Positions 13,171 to 22,696 of a DNA stretch of 64,000 nt are shown one piece after another. The DNA lies in the NCBI GenBank assembly GCA_003142815.1, contig PLNP01000036.1, positions 1 to 64,000 of the forward strand. The letters are read 5' to 3'. Source of the stretch: Rhodanobacteraceae bacterium (GTDB taxonomy: Bacteria > Pseudomonadota > Gammaproteobacteria > Xanthomonadales > Rhodanobacteraceae). Position 1 is the stretch's first letter. Each line of letters begins with the position of its first letter. The position numbers and the translations under genes were made by a program. The notes below the pieces were generated by a model. The model was given only the letters and a program-made list of their open reading frames with translations. It was not told the DNA's origin and searched no databases.

Positions 13171-15987
13171 TCAATTTATGATTGGCCCCTGCCCCTGCGT
13201 CGCTTCCTGCAAACGACGCACGAGGGTCGGCCAGTCGACGCGGCGGCGATGACCGACAATCGTTATGCGCGGCACGCCGGAGCCTTCGACGATAGTGTAG
13301 CCGTCCGCGCCTGAATCAGCCGCGCCCGCGCGCGTCACGGCGGCAGCCTCGATGCCAGCCATTGCGCACACCTCGTCGCGCAGTTGGCAGCGGATGCCGA
13401 GCCGGCGGTAGCCGAACGTGTTGAACATCTTCAACGCCATCGTCTGCAGGCTGCTCGAAAGCCCCCCGCCCCCGCCGATCGCGGTGAGGTCGTTGACGGC
13501 CTTGTAGCTCATGCGCCCGCCACCGCTCGTGCGCAGCCACGCATCGAACGCAACCGGACTCCAATCAAGCAGCCGCAGATTCGCGATCGTGCCGTCGAGT
13601 CTGCCGCTCATGCCGCCGAACGAGAACGCGCTGGTCAGCTGATCCAGGTCGAAATGCTCGAAGTGGAGATCCGCCCCCAGCGCAGGCGCAACCCCGAATG
13701 GGCGTTGCAGGACCAGACCGCTGACGCCGAGGTGCCCATCGAACACATAGAGGTCGAGGCCGCCGTGCAGTTCGATCGTATCGCCAGCGAACACGATCTC
13801 GGGAATGCCGCCGGAAAGACTGCCGCCGAAGCGTGGCCAGCCAAACGCGGTCGAAAGTTTCGCCATGTCGACACCAACGACCGCGAAGGAACCGGCGTAG
13901 CGGTCACCGCGCGGCGAACGCGGCTGCAGGCTGATTTTTTCGAGACGCACCTGGCCACCGAGTACGTCGACCGCGACCGGTTTTGCCAGCACGATCTGGC
14001 CGTTCCGCGATTCGAACGCAGCGTGCGCGGCGCCGAGAGGAATGCGGAACAATTCGGCGGATTTCCAGGCGAGCGCGCTCGCCGGCGTTTCGGCGCGGAT
14101 ATCCCAATCGACACCGCCGTCGAGGCCAGCCAGCGTGAAGCGGCCGGCACCATCGTGCAAATCCACGGCATGTGCGGTGAACGCAAATCGTTGCAGGCCA
14201 TCGGCATCGAATTGCAGTGCGCCGGACAGCGTGCCATCGGCCACGAGTTCGCCATAGCCTTTGGAGGCGAGCCAGCTATTTGCATACCGATCGAGCGCAG
14301 GCCCGAGTTCTGCGTTGCGCAGCTCGAGTTGCAGCGCCTGCAGCGGCCGCGCGTCCGCGGGTGCGATTTCAGCGTTGGCGCTGAGATCGAGCACGCCGGG
14401 ATCGTTCCAGTCGAATCGCTGAATGCGCCAATACGCGCCAGCGAGCGTGGCATCCAGCGTCGCCTTGACCGGCAGCGCAGGCAACTTCACGTAAACCGGC
14501 CCGGCCAGCGCCTCGCCACCCTTGAGGTTCGCGTCGACCTGCACGCGGGGTTGACCCACGCTGCCGGATACGCGCAATCGCCCTTCCGCGGCGAGATGCG
14601 CGGCGGCGAGCGAACCGTCCTTGCTGTCATAACCGATGCCGCTGAACGCGAATGCGGTATTCACACGGTCAGCCTGCGTCGATTGCGGGCGCAATACGGT
14701 TTCCTGAAGTTTCAACTCACCGCCGAGCAGTTTCGTTCGCAGCGAGCCAAGCAGGTGCAGTGCGCCGTTGCGCGACTGCCAGCGCGACGATGACGCCGGC
14801 AGTTGGATGCCTTCGATGCGTGCGGATTTCCATGCAAGCGTCGTCGCCGGCTGCTCGCCCGCAGCGGCCCAGTCGATACCGCCCTTGATGCCCGCCAGCG
14901 CAATGCGCCCTGTACCGTCGTCGAAATCAAGCCCGGCCGTCGCCAGCGCGATCCGCTGCGGACCCTGTTCGCCGACTGCAAATTCACCAGACAGTTCGCC
15001 CTTCAGAGCCAGCTTGGCGAGTCCTTGTGCAGCGAGCACATCCTTCGCATAGCGCTCCTTCGCGAGCGGAAACAGGGCGCGATCGATGCGTACGTCGAGT
15101 GCGCGCAGCGGAGCCAGCGCGGCAGGCTCGAGCGCTGCGCTGGCTTCAAACTCGAGCGCCTGCGGATCGCGCCACGCGAAGCGGGTGATGTCCCAGCGCC
15201 CATTGCCACGCACGATCGCATCGAGATTCGCAACGACTGGCGCGTCCGGCAAGACCACATGCACGCCACCGATGTGGAGGCTGCCGCCGCTGAATGCCGC
15301 ATCGGCAACGAGGCGCGCGTCGGTATCCGCCTGCGCCCAGTCCAGCTGCCCGGCAACCGCAAGAGCGGCGCCAGATACGGTGCCATCGAGCGTGTTGAAA
15401 GCCAGGTCGTCGGCCTTGTAGCGAGCCTCGATGTGGCCATCGGCCAGCTGTTTCGCGTCCGCATCGAACACGCCGGTGCGCACTTCACCGCTTTGCCATG
15501 CCTGCGCGAGCGATGCGTTGAGCCACGCGGCCGGCACGCGCTGCAGTGACACCGTGATCGCGTCGCCGGCTGCAAATGGAAGCGTCAATACGACGCGGCC
15601 GCTTTTGCGCGCCAAGGCCAGTTCGATATGGTGGTCGGCGACGCGCGCAGCGAGGTCGGCGCTTTGCGCGGCTGCGCCGTCGGCGAGGAAGTGGACGGGG
15701 CCCGCGCAGGCAAGATCGCCGCCGTTATCACGCTTGAACTCACAGGCCCAGTCAAGGCGACCGCGCAGCGCGAGTTGCGGCACTTCGATGCGTCCGGCGC
15801 TCAGGTGCAGCGACGCCGTGCCGGCGTGCTCCTCGACGATGATGCGCAACGCCTCCGCACTCGCATGCGGGTCGTGCAGTTGCGCCGCCGTGAGCGTGAG
15901 CGTGCGCGCTTCAGCGGCGACGCTCGCCAGCGCAAGCACGCCCGCGACGAAGTGTGTCCAGCCATTGCGGATTGACGAATTTCGCAT
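13171..15987 (-). CDS. YdbH-family (AsmA-like) intermembrane phospholipid transport protein
   Basis: The 938-residue protein has a signal-like N-terminus (about 1-27, ending VAAEARTL), a long run of repeated beta-strand units and a C-terminal YdbH/DUF2993-like region (GGGLSSSLQTMALKMFNTFGYRRLGIRC...CAMAGIEA). Two internal blocks are paralogous: 'GIDWAAAGEQPATTLAWKSA' and 'GVDWDIRAETPASALAWKSA', each after a 'DFDDGTGRIALAGI/DLHDGAGRFTLAGL' unit. Such repeats form the hydrophobic groove of bridge-like lipid transfer proteins. It lies in the envelope, with ydbL next. It is divergent from the receiver-Hpt gene. Confidence 0.82.
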   Translation of the reverse strand: MRNSSIRNGWTHFVAGVLALASVAAEARTLTLTAAQLHDPHASAEALRIIVEEHAGTASLHLSAGRIEVPQLALRGRLDWACEFKRDNGGDLACAGPVHFLADGAAAQSADLAARVADHHIELALARKSGRVVLTLPFAAGDAITVSLQRVPAAWLNASLAQAWQSGEVRTGVFDADAKQLADGHIEARYKADDLAFNTLDGTVSGAALAVAGQLDWAQADTDARLVADAAFSGGSLHIGGVHVVLPDAPVVANLDAIVRGNGRWDITRFAWRDPQALEFEASAALEPAALAPLRALDVRIDRALFPLAKERYAKDVLAAQGLAKLALKGELSGEFAVGEQGPQRIALATAGLDFDDGTGRIALAGIKGGIDWAAAGEQPATTLAWKSARIEGIQLPASSSRWQSRNGALHLLGSLRTKLLGGELKLQETVLRPQSTQADRVNTAFAFSGIGYDSKDGSLAAAHLAAEGRLRVSGSVGQPRVQVDANLKGGEALAGPVYVKLPALPVKATLDATLAGAYWRIQRFDWNDPGVLDLSANAEIAPADARPLQALQLELRNAELGPALDRYANSWLASKGYGELVADGTLSGALQFDADGLQRFAFTAHAVDLHDGAGRFTLAGLDGGVDWDIRAETPASALAWKSAELFRIPLGAAHAAFESRNGQIVLAKPVAVDVLGGQVRLEKISLQPRSPRGDRYAGSFAVVGVDMAKLSTAFGWPRFGGSLSGGIPEIVFAGDTIELHGGLDLYVFDGHLGVSGLVLQRPFGVAPALGADLHFEHFDLDQLTSAFSFGGMSGRLDGTIANLRLLDWSPVAFDAWLRTSGGGRMSYKAVNDLTAIGGGGGLSSSLQTMALKMFNTFGYRRLGIRCQLRDEVCAMAGIEAAAVTRAGAADSGADGYTIVEGSGVPRITIVGHRRRVDWPTLVRRLQEATQGQGPIIN

Positions 15988-16019
15988 CGCCGACCATTCT
16001 GCCAGTCATTGCTGCCCTG

Positions 16020-16748
16020 GTGCCCGCCTTGCCGAAACCACGCATCCTCGTCGCCGACGACAATCCACTCAGCCTGCGTTTTTTTGCCGAGGCGCTCGAT
16101 GTGCTCGGCTACGCTATCGGCGAGGCCGCGGATGGCGCGCTGGCGCTCGATCACGCGAACGCGTCCGCCTACGACGTGCTCCTGCTCGACGCACACATGC
16201 CGAACCTCGGCGGTGCCGAGGTACTGGCGCGAATCCGCGCGCAAGCAGGCCCGTCGCAACACGCGATCGCGTTGGCGACAACCGCCGACAACGATCGTGC
16301 GACGCACGCGGCGCTGCGCGCATCCGGTTTCGCCGATGTGTTGACCAAACCGCTCAGCATAGACGCGCTGGGGACGGTGCTCACTCGACATGCGCCAAAT
16401 TCAGCGCATGCCACGCAAGCCCGCCACGACGAAGCGCTCGACGATCGCCAGGCGCTCGCTGCCGCAGGCGGCGACGCGGCAATCGTCGCCGCATTGCGTG
16501 GATTGCTGGTGCGCGAACTCGAAGCGGTGCCGGGCGAGTTCGCCAGCCTCGGCGAAAGCGAGGATGCCAACGCGCTGCGCGAACGCCTGCATCGACTGGA
16601 TGCATCGGCCGGATTCTGCGGTGTGCCTGCGCTGCTGCATGCGGCGTCGGCATTGCGTGCCGCCCTGGGCGCGCCGGCGTGGCCGCATTCGGCGATTCTC
16701 GAATTTATCGCTGCTTGCGAACGCGTCCGCGTGCTGCTCGCGCGTTGA
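16020..16748 (+). CDS. Receiver domain protein with C-terminal Hpt-like domain
   Basis: From GTG 16020 this gives 242 residues. The receiver domain (about 6-125) has the acidic pair Asp13/14, phospho-acceptor Asp57 in LLLDAHMP and Lys110 in LTKPLS. A helical C-terminal domain contains LRERLHRLDASAGFCG, matching the Hpt core with His191, although the usual Lys-Gly after the histidine is Asp-Ala. It may act as an intermediate in a phosphorelay. No kinase is adjacent. It is divergent from ydbH (33 bp) and convergent with recO (3 bp apart). Confidence 0.8.
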   Translation: MPALPKPRILVADDNPLSLRFFAEALDVLGYAIGEAADGALALDHANASAYDVLLLDAHMPNLGGAEVLARIRAQAGPSQHAIALATTADNDRATHAALRASGFADVLTKPLSIDALGTVLTRHAPNSAHATQARHDEALDDRQALAAAGGDAAIVAALRGLLVRELEAVPGEFASLGESEDANALRERLHRLDASAGFCGVPALLHAASALRAALGAPAWPHSAILEFIAACERVRVLLAR

Positions 16749-16751
16749 ACG

Positions 16752-17618
16752 CTATGACGATCCGCCGGAAGATGTCGGGCGCTCTTGCGCATCCGGCAAC
16801 TGCTCCATGCGTTGCTCTACCTCCGGCATCCCTGCCGTCGCCTGCGATGTGCATGGATGCACGAGTGTCGCTAGAGGCAGGATCGCCGGAGCGACCGCTC
16901 CCGGCACTCGGGCACCCATGCCCATCGGCCGCGATGACAACGCCCAGGCGTTGAGTTCGCCACCAAGCAGGTGGCGAACGGTCACACGCACCAGACGGCG
17001 CAATTGCGCGAGCTGGTCGTCTGTCGGCCGCTCATCGCGATCGAGCGCGAGCAGCGCCGCGCCGCTCAACCGCGGCCAATCCGTGCCGTCGCGCCATTCG
17101 CTCGCGCCGGAATCAGGGTCGTAGCAATAGTCGACTGCCGCTTCGATCGCCGCGCCCGCCACGGTGTGCGTCAGTGCGAGCGCATAGCCGATATCGGCAA
17201 GAAAATCGCGTTCGAAGCGGCGCAAGGTCCACGCCATGTCCGCATCTTCGGCGAGTCGCGCCAGACATTGCGCGTAGGCCGCGAACGCAAGGGTTTGCGC
17301 GTCGCTGCGCGCGCCGAGACGCAGCACGAGCTCATTGAGGTACATCGCCGCGAGCAGCGCATCGCCGGAAAGCATGAACGGTGCGCTCGCCGCTTCCGCG
17401 TCGGTCAACGTGCCCAGTTCACCGCGTGCGATCCAGCTGAGCAAGAGCGGTTGCAACGGTTGCAGCACGCCACGTGGCAGCCGGCTGCGCTCGCGGCGCA
17501 CGCCACGTGCGACCAGCCCGACCCGGCCATGATCGCGTGAAAACGCGTCGATCAACAGCGAGGTTTCCCGATAGGGGCGCGCATGCAGGATGAACGCGGG
17601 TTGCTGGTCGATGCGCAT
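16752..17618 (-). CDS. recO: DNA repair protein RecO
   Basis: The 288-residue protein has an N-terminal OB fold (QPAFILHARPYRETSLLIDAFSRDHGRVGLVARGVRR) and a helical C-terminal domain (ALLAAMYLNELVLRLG, LRRFERDFLADIGYAL, CYDPDSGASEW). RecO anneals DNA and loads RecA with RecR. About 45 residues at the C-terminus (after LNAWALSSRPMG) extend beyond the usual end and are Pro/Ala-rich. It lies 24 bp downstream of era, the common order in this group. Confidence 0.92.
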   Translation of the reverse strand: MRIDQQPAFILHARPYRETSLLIDAFSRDHGRVGLVARGVRRERSRLPRGVLQPLQPLLLSWIARGELGTLTDAEAASAPFMLSGDALLAAMYLNELVLRLGARSDAQTLAFAAYAQCLARLAEDADMAWTLRRFERDFLADIGYALALTHTVAGAAIEAAVDYCYDPDSGASEWRDGTDWPRLSGAALLALDRDERPTDDQLAQLRRLVRVTVRHLLGGELNAWALSSRPMGMGARVPGAVAPAILPLATLVHPCTSQATAGMPEVEQRMEQLPDAQERPTSSGGSS

Positions 17619-17642
17619 GGTCGCGACGCCGCCCGCGACGCG

Positions 17643-18551
17643 CTACTCGCTGTAGCCGAACTGCTTCAACGCAGCCACGTCGTCGCTCCACGAATCGCGC
17701 ACGCGAACCCAGAGTTCAAGGAAAATGCGACGATCGAACAAACGCTCCATCGAGCGCCGTGCGGAGCTGCCGATCTTCTTCAACTGCGCGCCGCCGGTAC
17801 CGATCACGATCGCTTTCTGGCCTTCGCGCTCAACCCAGATCACCGCGCGGATCCGGGTGATGTCGCTGCCGTCCTCGAAGCGCTCGATCTCGACCGCAGT
17901 TGCGTACGGGAGCTCGGCCGCGAGTTGCAGCATCAGTTGCTCGCGGATCATTTCCGCGGCGAGAAAGCGTTCGCTGCGGTCGGTGAATTCCTCTTCTGCG
18001 TGGAGCAGAGGACCTTCCGGCAGGCGCGCGACCAGATCGTCGAACAACGCCGGCACACCATCGCCGCGCCGTGCCGCGATGAAATGCACGGCCGCGTAAT
18101 GGCGCTCGCGGGTGATCTCGCCAGCGAACGGCAGCAGCGATTTCTTGTCGGCAAGGCGGTCGACCTTGTTGATCGCGAGCAGGCAGGGCGCCGCTTGCGC
18201 AGCGACCAATTTCCAGACGTCCTCGTCTTCGTCACGCCAACGCACGCCATCGATCACGTGCACGAGCACGTCGGCCTCGTCCGGCACCTGGCGTGCCACC
18301 CGATTGAGCTGTCGATTCAGAGCGCGCTTGCCACCCTGATGCAGGCCCGGCGTATCGATGAACACGACTTGCGCGCCGGGTCGCGTGACGATGCCGACGA
18401 TGCGATGCCGCGTCGTCTGCGGTTTCGGCGTGACGATGCTGAGCTTGGTGCCGAGGAGCGTATTCAGCAAGGTCGATTTGCCGACGTTCGGGCGCCCGAT
18501 CAAGGCGACGCGACCGCAGCGGTGGATCGATTGGGACACGTCAGTGCTCAT
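17643..18551 (-). CDS. era: GTPase Era
   Basis: The 302-residue GTPase has G1 GRPNVGKST, switch motif KPQTTRHRI, G3 DTPGLH and G4 NKVD. The C-terminal KH domain has GTGGAQLKKIGSSARRSMERLF and KLWVRVRDSW-like LELWVRVRDSW. It binds 16S rRNA during 30S assembly. I place the start at ATG 18551, overlapping the rnc stop by 11 bp; the longer frame upstream lies inside rnc. Operon rnc-era-recO. Confidence 0.96.
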   Translation of the reverse strand: MSTDVSQSIHRCGRVALIGRPNVGKSTLLNTLLGTKLSIVTPKPQTTRHRIVGIVTRPGAQVVFIDTPGLHQGGKRALNRQLNRVARQVPDEADVLVHVIDGVRWRDEDEDVWKLVAAQAAPCLLAINKVDRLADKKSLLPFAGEITRERHYAAVHFIAARRGDGVPALFDDLVARLPEGPLLHAEEEFTDRSERFLAAEMIREQLMLQLAAELPYATAVEIERFEDGSDITRIRAVIWVEREGQKAIVIGTGGAQLKKIGSSARRSMERLFDRRIFLELWVRVRDSWSDDVAALKQFGYSE

Positions 18552-19212
18552 CGTCGGATTTCGATTGTGCTGCAGCCAATGCCGCTTCGGCGGCGATCTG
18601 TTCGGCCGCGCGGCGGCTGGAGCCGCTGCCGTGTGCGGAAATGTCAAAGTCTTCAACGCGGCAGCATACGTCGAACATCCGTGCATGTTCTTCGCCAGTA
18701 CTGCCGGTCAGTTCGTAGAGCGGCAGCGGCCGGCTGCGCGCCTGCAACCACTCTTGCAGCCGCGTCTTTGCATCCTTCGGCGTGCCGGCACCGGCAGTGA
18801 CGCGTTCGGCAAACAGGCCACGCACGATGTCACGGCAGGTTGCCCAGCCCGCGTCGGCATAGATCGCCGCGATCAACGCCTCGAACGCGTCGGCGAGAAT
18901 CGAATCGCGACGGAAACCGCCGCTCTTGAGTTCACCGGATCCGAGATGGAGTCGTTCGCCAATCTCCTCGGCGCGCGCGATATCCGCCAGCGCCACACCG
19001 TTGACGAGCGCGGCACGCAAGCGTGTCATCGCGCCCTCGTCCGCGCGCGGGTGGCTTTCGTAGACAAGTTCGGCGACGAACAGGTTGAGCAACGCGTCGC
19101 CGAGGAATTCCAGGCGCTCGTTGTTCGCGTGCCCGGCACTGCGATGCGTCAGCGCCCGATCGAGCAGCTGCGCATCGCCAAAGCGATGGCCGAGAACGGT
19201 GTTATTCACCAC
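18541..19212 (-). CDS. rnc: Ribonuclease III
   Basis: The 223-residue enzyme has an N-terminal RNase III domain with signature NERLEFLGDALL (residues 31-42) and second active-site segment ADAFEALIAAIYADAG. The C-terminal double-stranded RNA-binding domain is DAKTRLQEWLQ...YELTGSTGEEH. It cleaves dsRNA in rRNA and mRNA processing. It overlaps DUF4845 (11 bp) upstream and era (11 bp) downstream, indicating translational coupling. Confidence 0.96.
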   Translation of the reverse strand: MVNNTVLGHRFGDAQLLDRALTHRSAGHANNERLEFLGDALLNLFVAELVYESHPRADEGAMTRLRAALVNGVALADIARAEEIGERLHLGSGELKSGGFRRDSILADAFEALIAAIYADAGWATCRDIVRGLFAERVTAGAGTPKDAKTRLQEWLQARSRPLPLYELTGSTGEEHARMFDVCCRVEDFDISAHGSGSSRRAAEQIAAEAALAAAQSKSDDEH

Positions 19213-19591
19213 CAGCGTTGGTGAGGTTGACCGATTTGTCGAACTTGCCGATCAGATCGATGTTGTACATGAATGGCACGCGCTTTTCGTAAGCGACACG
19301 CAAGGTCGCACCGTTAGCTTCCTTCTTGAGCATGATCGCCGACGGTGGCACGCTTGCATCATCGACGTATTGGGTGGTGAACTTCAAACTCATGTCGCGG
19401 CGAATCTCTTCGAGAGACTTCTGCGCGGCACCCGGTTCCTTGCGCTCCATTTCCATGGTTTTTACCACGCCCATGTATTCGGCATACATCGGAATCAGGC
19501 GCATCGCCAAATACGCGAAAAAGATCAGCACACAGAGCCCGATCGCGAATCCGATCAGCGTAATCCCCTTGACCTTGCTGCGCATGTTCAT
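19202..19591 (-). CDS. DUF4845 membrane-anchored protein
   Basis: The 129-residue protein starts at ATG 19591 behind a GGGGATGG ribosome site. One N-terminal membrane helix (about 8-30, ITLIGFAIGLCVLIFFAYLAMRL) is followed by a small periplasmic domain with MEMERKEPGAAQKSLEEIRRDM and YEKRVPFMYNIDLIGKFDKSV. DUF4845 genes regularly sit between lepB and rnc in gamma- and betaproteobacteria; the function is unknown. An upstream in-frame ATG (19642) would overlap lepB by 4 bp and cannot be excluded. Confidence 0.88.
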   Translation of the reverse strand: MNMRSKVKGITLIGFAIGLCVLIFFAYLAMRLIPMYAEYMGVVKTMEMERKEPGAAQKSLEEIRRDMSLKFTTQYVDDASVPPSAIMLKKEANGATLRVAYEKRVPFMYNIDLIGKFDKSVNLTNAGGE

Positions 19592-19638
19592 GTGCCATCC
19601 CCTTGCCGATTGACTAGCGTTGAACCGATATACGTCCA

Positions 19639-20463
19639 TCAACGGACCACGGTGCCGATCCGACTCAAATCGCCAAAATTCATCCAGATCAGGAATGCCT
19701 TGCCGACCAGATTGGCTTCAGGCACGAAACCCCAGAAACGGCTGTCCGCGCTGTTGTCCCGATTGTCGCCCATCGCGAAATACTCGCCTTGCGGCACCGT
19801 CCAGATGCCATCGTGGCCAACCCAAACCTGCGGAAACTGCATGATGCGGTGCTCGATGCCCTCGAGATTCTCCTGTTTCAGCAGCGCGCCGTCCATTCTG
19901 CGGCCGGGCTCCGGTGCGCCTGTGTAGGCACCGAGATCGGTCTCCGCGATCTCCTTGCCGTTCACGTACAAGGTCTTGTCGTGGTAGCTGATCTCGTCAC
20001 CCGGCAGGCCGATCACACGCTTGATGTAGTCTTCTTTCGGATTCTTCGGATAGCGGAACACGAACACGTCGCCACGTTTCGGTTCGCCGCTGTCGAGAAT
20101 CTTCGTATTCAGCACCGGCAAGCGCAAGCCGTACGCGAATTTGTTGACGAGAATGAAATCGCCGACCAGGAGAGTCGGCATCATCGATCCTGACGGTATC
20201 TTGAACGGCTCGGCGATGAACGAGCGAAACAGCAGGATCAACAGCAGCACCGGGAAGAACGAGCGCGCGTATTCGACCACGACCGGTTCCTGCAGTGCAT
20301 CGCGCGCGCGTGCCGCACGTTCCTCGGGAGACAGCGCAGTCATCGCCTCCAGTGTCTGCGCGCGACGCGCGCGCACGCCGGCGAGCAGCAGTCGGTCGAG
20401 CAACCAGATGACACCGGCGAGCGCCGTCAACACCACCAGCAACAATGCGAAATCGAAATCCAT
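19639..20463 (-). CDS. lepB: Signal peptidase I
   Basis: The 274-residue enzyme has two N-terminal membrane segments (about 5-30 and 66-82), catalytic Ser93 in IPSGSMMPTL, catalytic Lys148 in DYIKRVIGLPGDE, and box E GDNRDNSADSRFWG. It removes signal peptides at the periplasmic face of the inner membrane. The start is ATG 20463; a longer in-frame extension runs into a REP repeat. Order lepA-lepB-DUF4845-rnc-era. Confidence 0.95.
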   Translation of the reverse strand: MDFDFALLLVVLTALAGVIWLLDRLLLAGVRARRAQTLEAMTALSPEERAARARDALQEPVVVEYARSFFPVLLLILLFRSFIAEPFKIPSGSMMPTLLVGDFILVNKFAYGLRLPVLNTKILDSGEPKRGDVFVFRYPKNPKEDYIKRVIGLPGDEISYHDKTLYVNGKEIAETDLGAYTGAPEPGRRMDGALLKQENLEGIEHRIMQFPQVWVGHDGIWTVPQGEYFAMGDNRDNSADSRFWGFVPEANLVGKAFLIWMNFGDLSRIGTVVR

Positions 20464-20490
20464 GAATCTTCCTTTGGGCACTGGCGCCGT

Positions 20491-20586
20491 GATCCCGGCG
20501 AGAGCCGGGATCCATCTGATCTCGCCCGTTAAAAGCAAGATGGATGACCAACGCCGCTGTTGTAAAGCGACTCCGGCCTTCGCCGG
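20491..20586. repeat. Pair of REP-like hairpins between lepA and lepB
   Basis: GATCCCGGC-gaga-GCCGGGATC (20491-20512) and TCCGGC-cttc-GCCGGA (20571-20586) stand in a short gap between two co-directional genes. They belong to the same palindrome family as those at 12441 and 54378 and may modulate lepB expression or mRNA ends. Confidence 0.6.
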
Positions 20587-20655
20587 AATGACGAGATTCC
20601 TTGAACATCATGGCGCACGCTGCAAGCAGCCCGAGCGAGAGCCAAGACCGAACTT

Positions 20656-22449
20656 TTACTTGTTGTCCATTTGCAGCACCGCAAGAAATGCTTCCTGCGG
20701 AATCTCGACATTACCCACCTGCTTCATGCGTTTCTTGCCTTCCTTCTGTTTTTCAAGAAGTTTGCGCTTGCGCGATACGTCGCCGCCGTAACACTTGGCC
20801 AGCACGTTCTTGCGCAGCGCCTTGACGCTCGATCGCGCGATGACCTGCGAGCCGATCGCCGCCTGGATCGCGACATCGAACTGCTGGCGCGGAATCAGCT
20901 CTTTCATCTTCTCGACCAGTTCGCGGCCGCGGCGATCCGCGCTCGCCCGGTGCAGGATCAGGCTCAGTGCATCGACCCTGTCGCCGTTGATCAGCACGTC
21001 GACGCGCACGAATGGGCCGGCCTGAAAACGGTCGAAGTGATAATCCATCGAGGCATAGCCACGCGATACCGATTTCAGCTTGTCGAAGAAATCGAGCACG
21101 ACCTCGGCCAGCGGCAGCTCGTAGCTGATCTGCACCTGGGTCGCAAGATAATTGATCGAGCGCTGCACGCCACGCTTTTCCTCGCACAGCTTTATCACGC
21201 TGCCGATGTAGTCCGGCGGGGTCAGGATGTTCGCGACGATGATCGGCTCGCGCACTTCCTCGACGTTCTGTGTCGGCGGCAATTTGGCCGGATTGTCGAG
21301 CGACAGGATCTTGCCGTCGGTCAGGAGTACCTCATAGACGACGGTCGGCGCGGTCGTGATCAGATCCAGATCGTACTCGCGCTCCAGCCGCTCCTGGATG
21401 ATCTCCATATGCAGGAGACCGAGGAAGCCACAGCGGAATCCGAAGCCCATCGCCTCGGAAGTCTCCGGCTCGAAGTTGAGCGCCGCGTCGTTGAGCTTGA
21501 GTTTCTCCAGCGCATCGCGCAGCGCCGGATAGTCGTCGGCGACGGTCGGGAACAATCCCGCAAACACGCGTGACTGCATCTTCTGGAACCCGGGCAGTGG
21601 CGCTGGCGCCGGCTTGGTAGCCAGCGTCAACGTGTCGCCGACCGGGGCGCCGTGCAGATCCTTGATCGACGCATTGATCCAGCCGACCTCACCAGCACCG
21701 AGTTTGGCGCGCGGCGTGCGCTTGGGCGTGAACACGCCGACCTGATCGACCTCGTGGGTGCGCCCAGTCGACATCACCAGCAGCTTGTCGCCCTGCTTTA
21801 TCTCGCCCTGCATGACGCGCACGAGCGAAACGACGCCGAGGTAATTGTCGAACCAGGAATCGATGATCAACGCCTGCAAGCGGTCCGAGTCGCGCGGCTT
21901 CGGTGGCGGGATACGCGCGACGATCGCTTCGAGCACGGCCTCGACGTTTTGGCCGGTCTTCGCGCTGATCGCGATCGCGTCGTCGGCGTGGATGCCGATG
22001 ACCGCCTCGATCTCGGCCTTGGCGCGTTCGATGTCGGCGGTCGGCAGGTCGATCTTGTTCAGCACCGGCACGACTTCGAGACCCATCTCGACCGCGGTAT
22101 AGCAATTCGCGACCGATTGCGCCTCGACTCCCTGCGCCGCGTCGACAACCAGCAGCGCACCCTCGCAGGCGGCCAGCGAGCGACTGACTTCGTAACTGAA
22201 GTCGACGTGGCCCGGTGTGTCGATAAAGTTGAGCTGATAGGTGATGCCGTCCTTCGCGGTGTACGGCAGCGAGACCGATTGCGCCTTGATCGTGATGCCA
22301 CGCTCGCGCTCGATCGGATTGGTGTCGAGCACCTGCGCTTCCATCTCGCGCTCGGTCAGGCCGCCGCAGATCTGGATGATGCGGTCCGCGAGCGTGGATT
22401 TGCCGTGGTCGATGTGGGCGATGATCGAGAAATTGCGGATATGAAGCAT
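20656..22449 (-). CDS. lepA: Elongation factor 4 (LepA)
   Basis: The 597-residue translational GTPase starts at ATG 22449 ([20 protein letters not shown]). It has P-loop [10 protein letters not shown]3 DTPGHVDF, G4 NKIDLP, then domains II, III and V and the LepA-specific C-terminal domain (GQIAVQ-type end, here [30 protein letters not shown], a basic tail). It back-translocates ribosomes under stress. The frame remains open 240 bp upstream, through repeat sequence, with no support. Confidence 0.96.
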   Translation of the reverse strand: MLHIRNFSIIAHIDHGKSTLADRIIQICGGLTEREMEAQVLDTNPIERERGITIKAQSVSLPYTAKDGITYQLNFIDTPGHVDFSYEVSRSLAACEGALLVVDAAQGVEAQSVANCYTAVEMGLEVVPVLNKIDLPTADIERAKAEIEAVIGIHADDAIAISAKTGQNVEAVLEAIVARIPPPKPRDSDRLQALIIDSWFDNYLGVVSLVRVMQGEIKQGDKLLVMSTGRTHEVDQVGVFTPKRTPRAKLGAGEVGWINASIKDLHGAPVGDTLTLATKPAPAPLPGFQKMQSRVFAGLFPTVADDYPALRDALEKLKLNDAALNFEPETSEAMGFGFRCGFLGLLHMEIIQERLEREYDLDLITTAPTVVYEVLLTDGKILSLDNPAKLPPTQNVEEVREPIIVANILTPPDYIGSVIKLCEEKRGVQRSINYLATQVQISYELPLAEVVLDFFDKLKSVSRGYASMDYHFDRFQAGPFVRVDVLINGDRVDALSLILHRASADRRGRELVEKMKELIPRQQFDVAIQAAIGSQVIARSSVKALRKNVLAKCYGGDVSRKRKLLEKQKEGKKRMKQVGNVEIPQEAFLAVLQMDNK

Positions 22450-22612
22450 TGGATCTGCCGCGGCCACGGAGGTCAATCGACACAAGGCCGAGTATCGGCA
22501 CAAGCGCCGAATTATCGCAGAAACCCGCGCCGGGCGCCTTTCGGACGTGGGGGAAAGGAAGCCGGGCCAGAGGTTTCCCCCACGTTTTGAGAAGTCGCTG
22601 GAGCCTTGAAAG

Positions 22613-22687
22613 CCCTCTCCCCCAAGCTTTGCTTGGGGGAGAGGGAGCAAAAGACTGCTGCGCGGCCGATGCCCGATGGCATCGGCC
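22613..22687. repeat. Two perfect hairpins between mucD and lepA
   Basis: CCCTCTCCCCCAAGC (22613-22627) and its exact complement at 22631-22645 form a 15-bp stem with a 3-base loop. Closer to mucD, GGCCGATGCC (22664-22673) pairs with 22678-22687. The second lies 10 bp after the mucD stop codon and could end that transcript, but no clean T-run follows. Confidence 0.5.
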
Positions 22688-22696
22688 AAACGCGCA

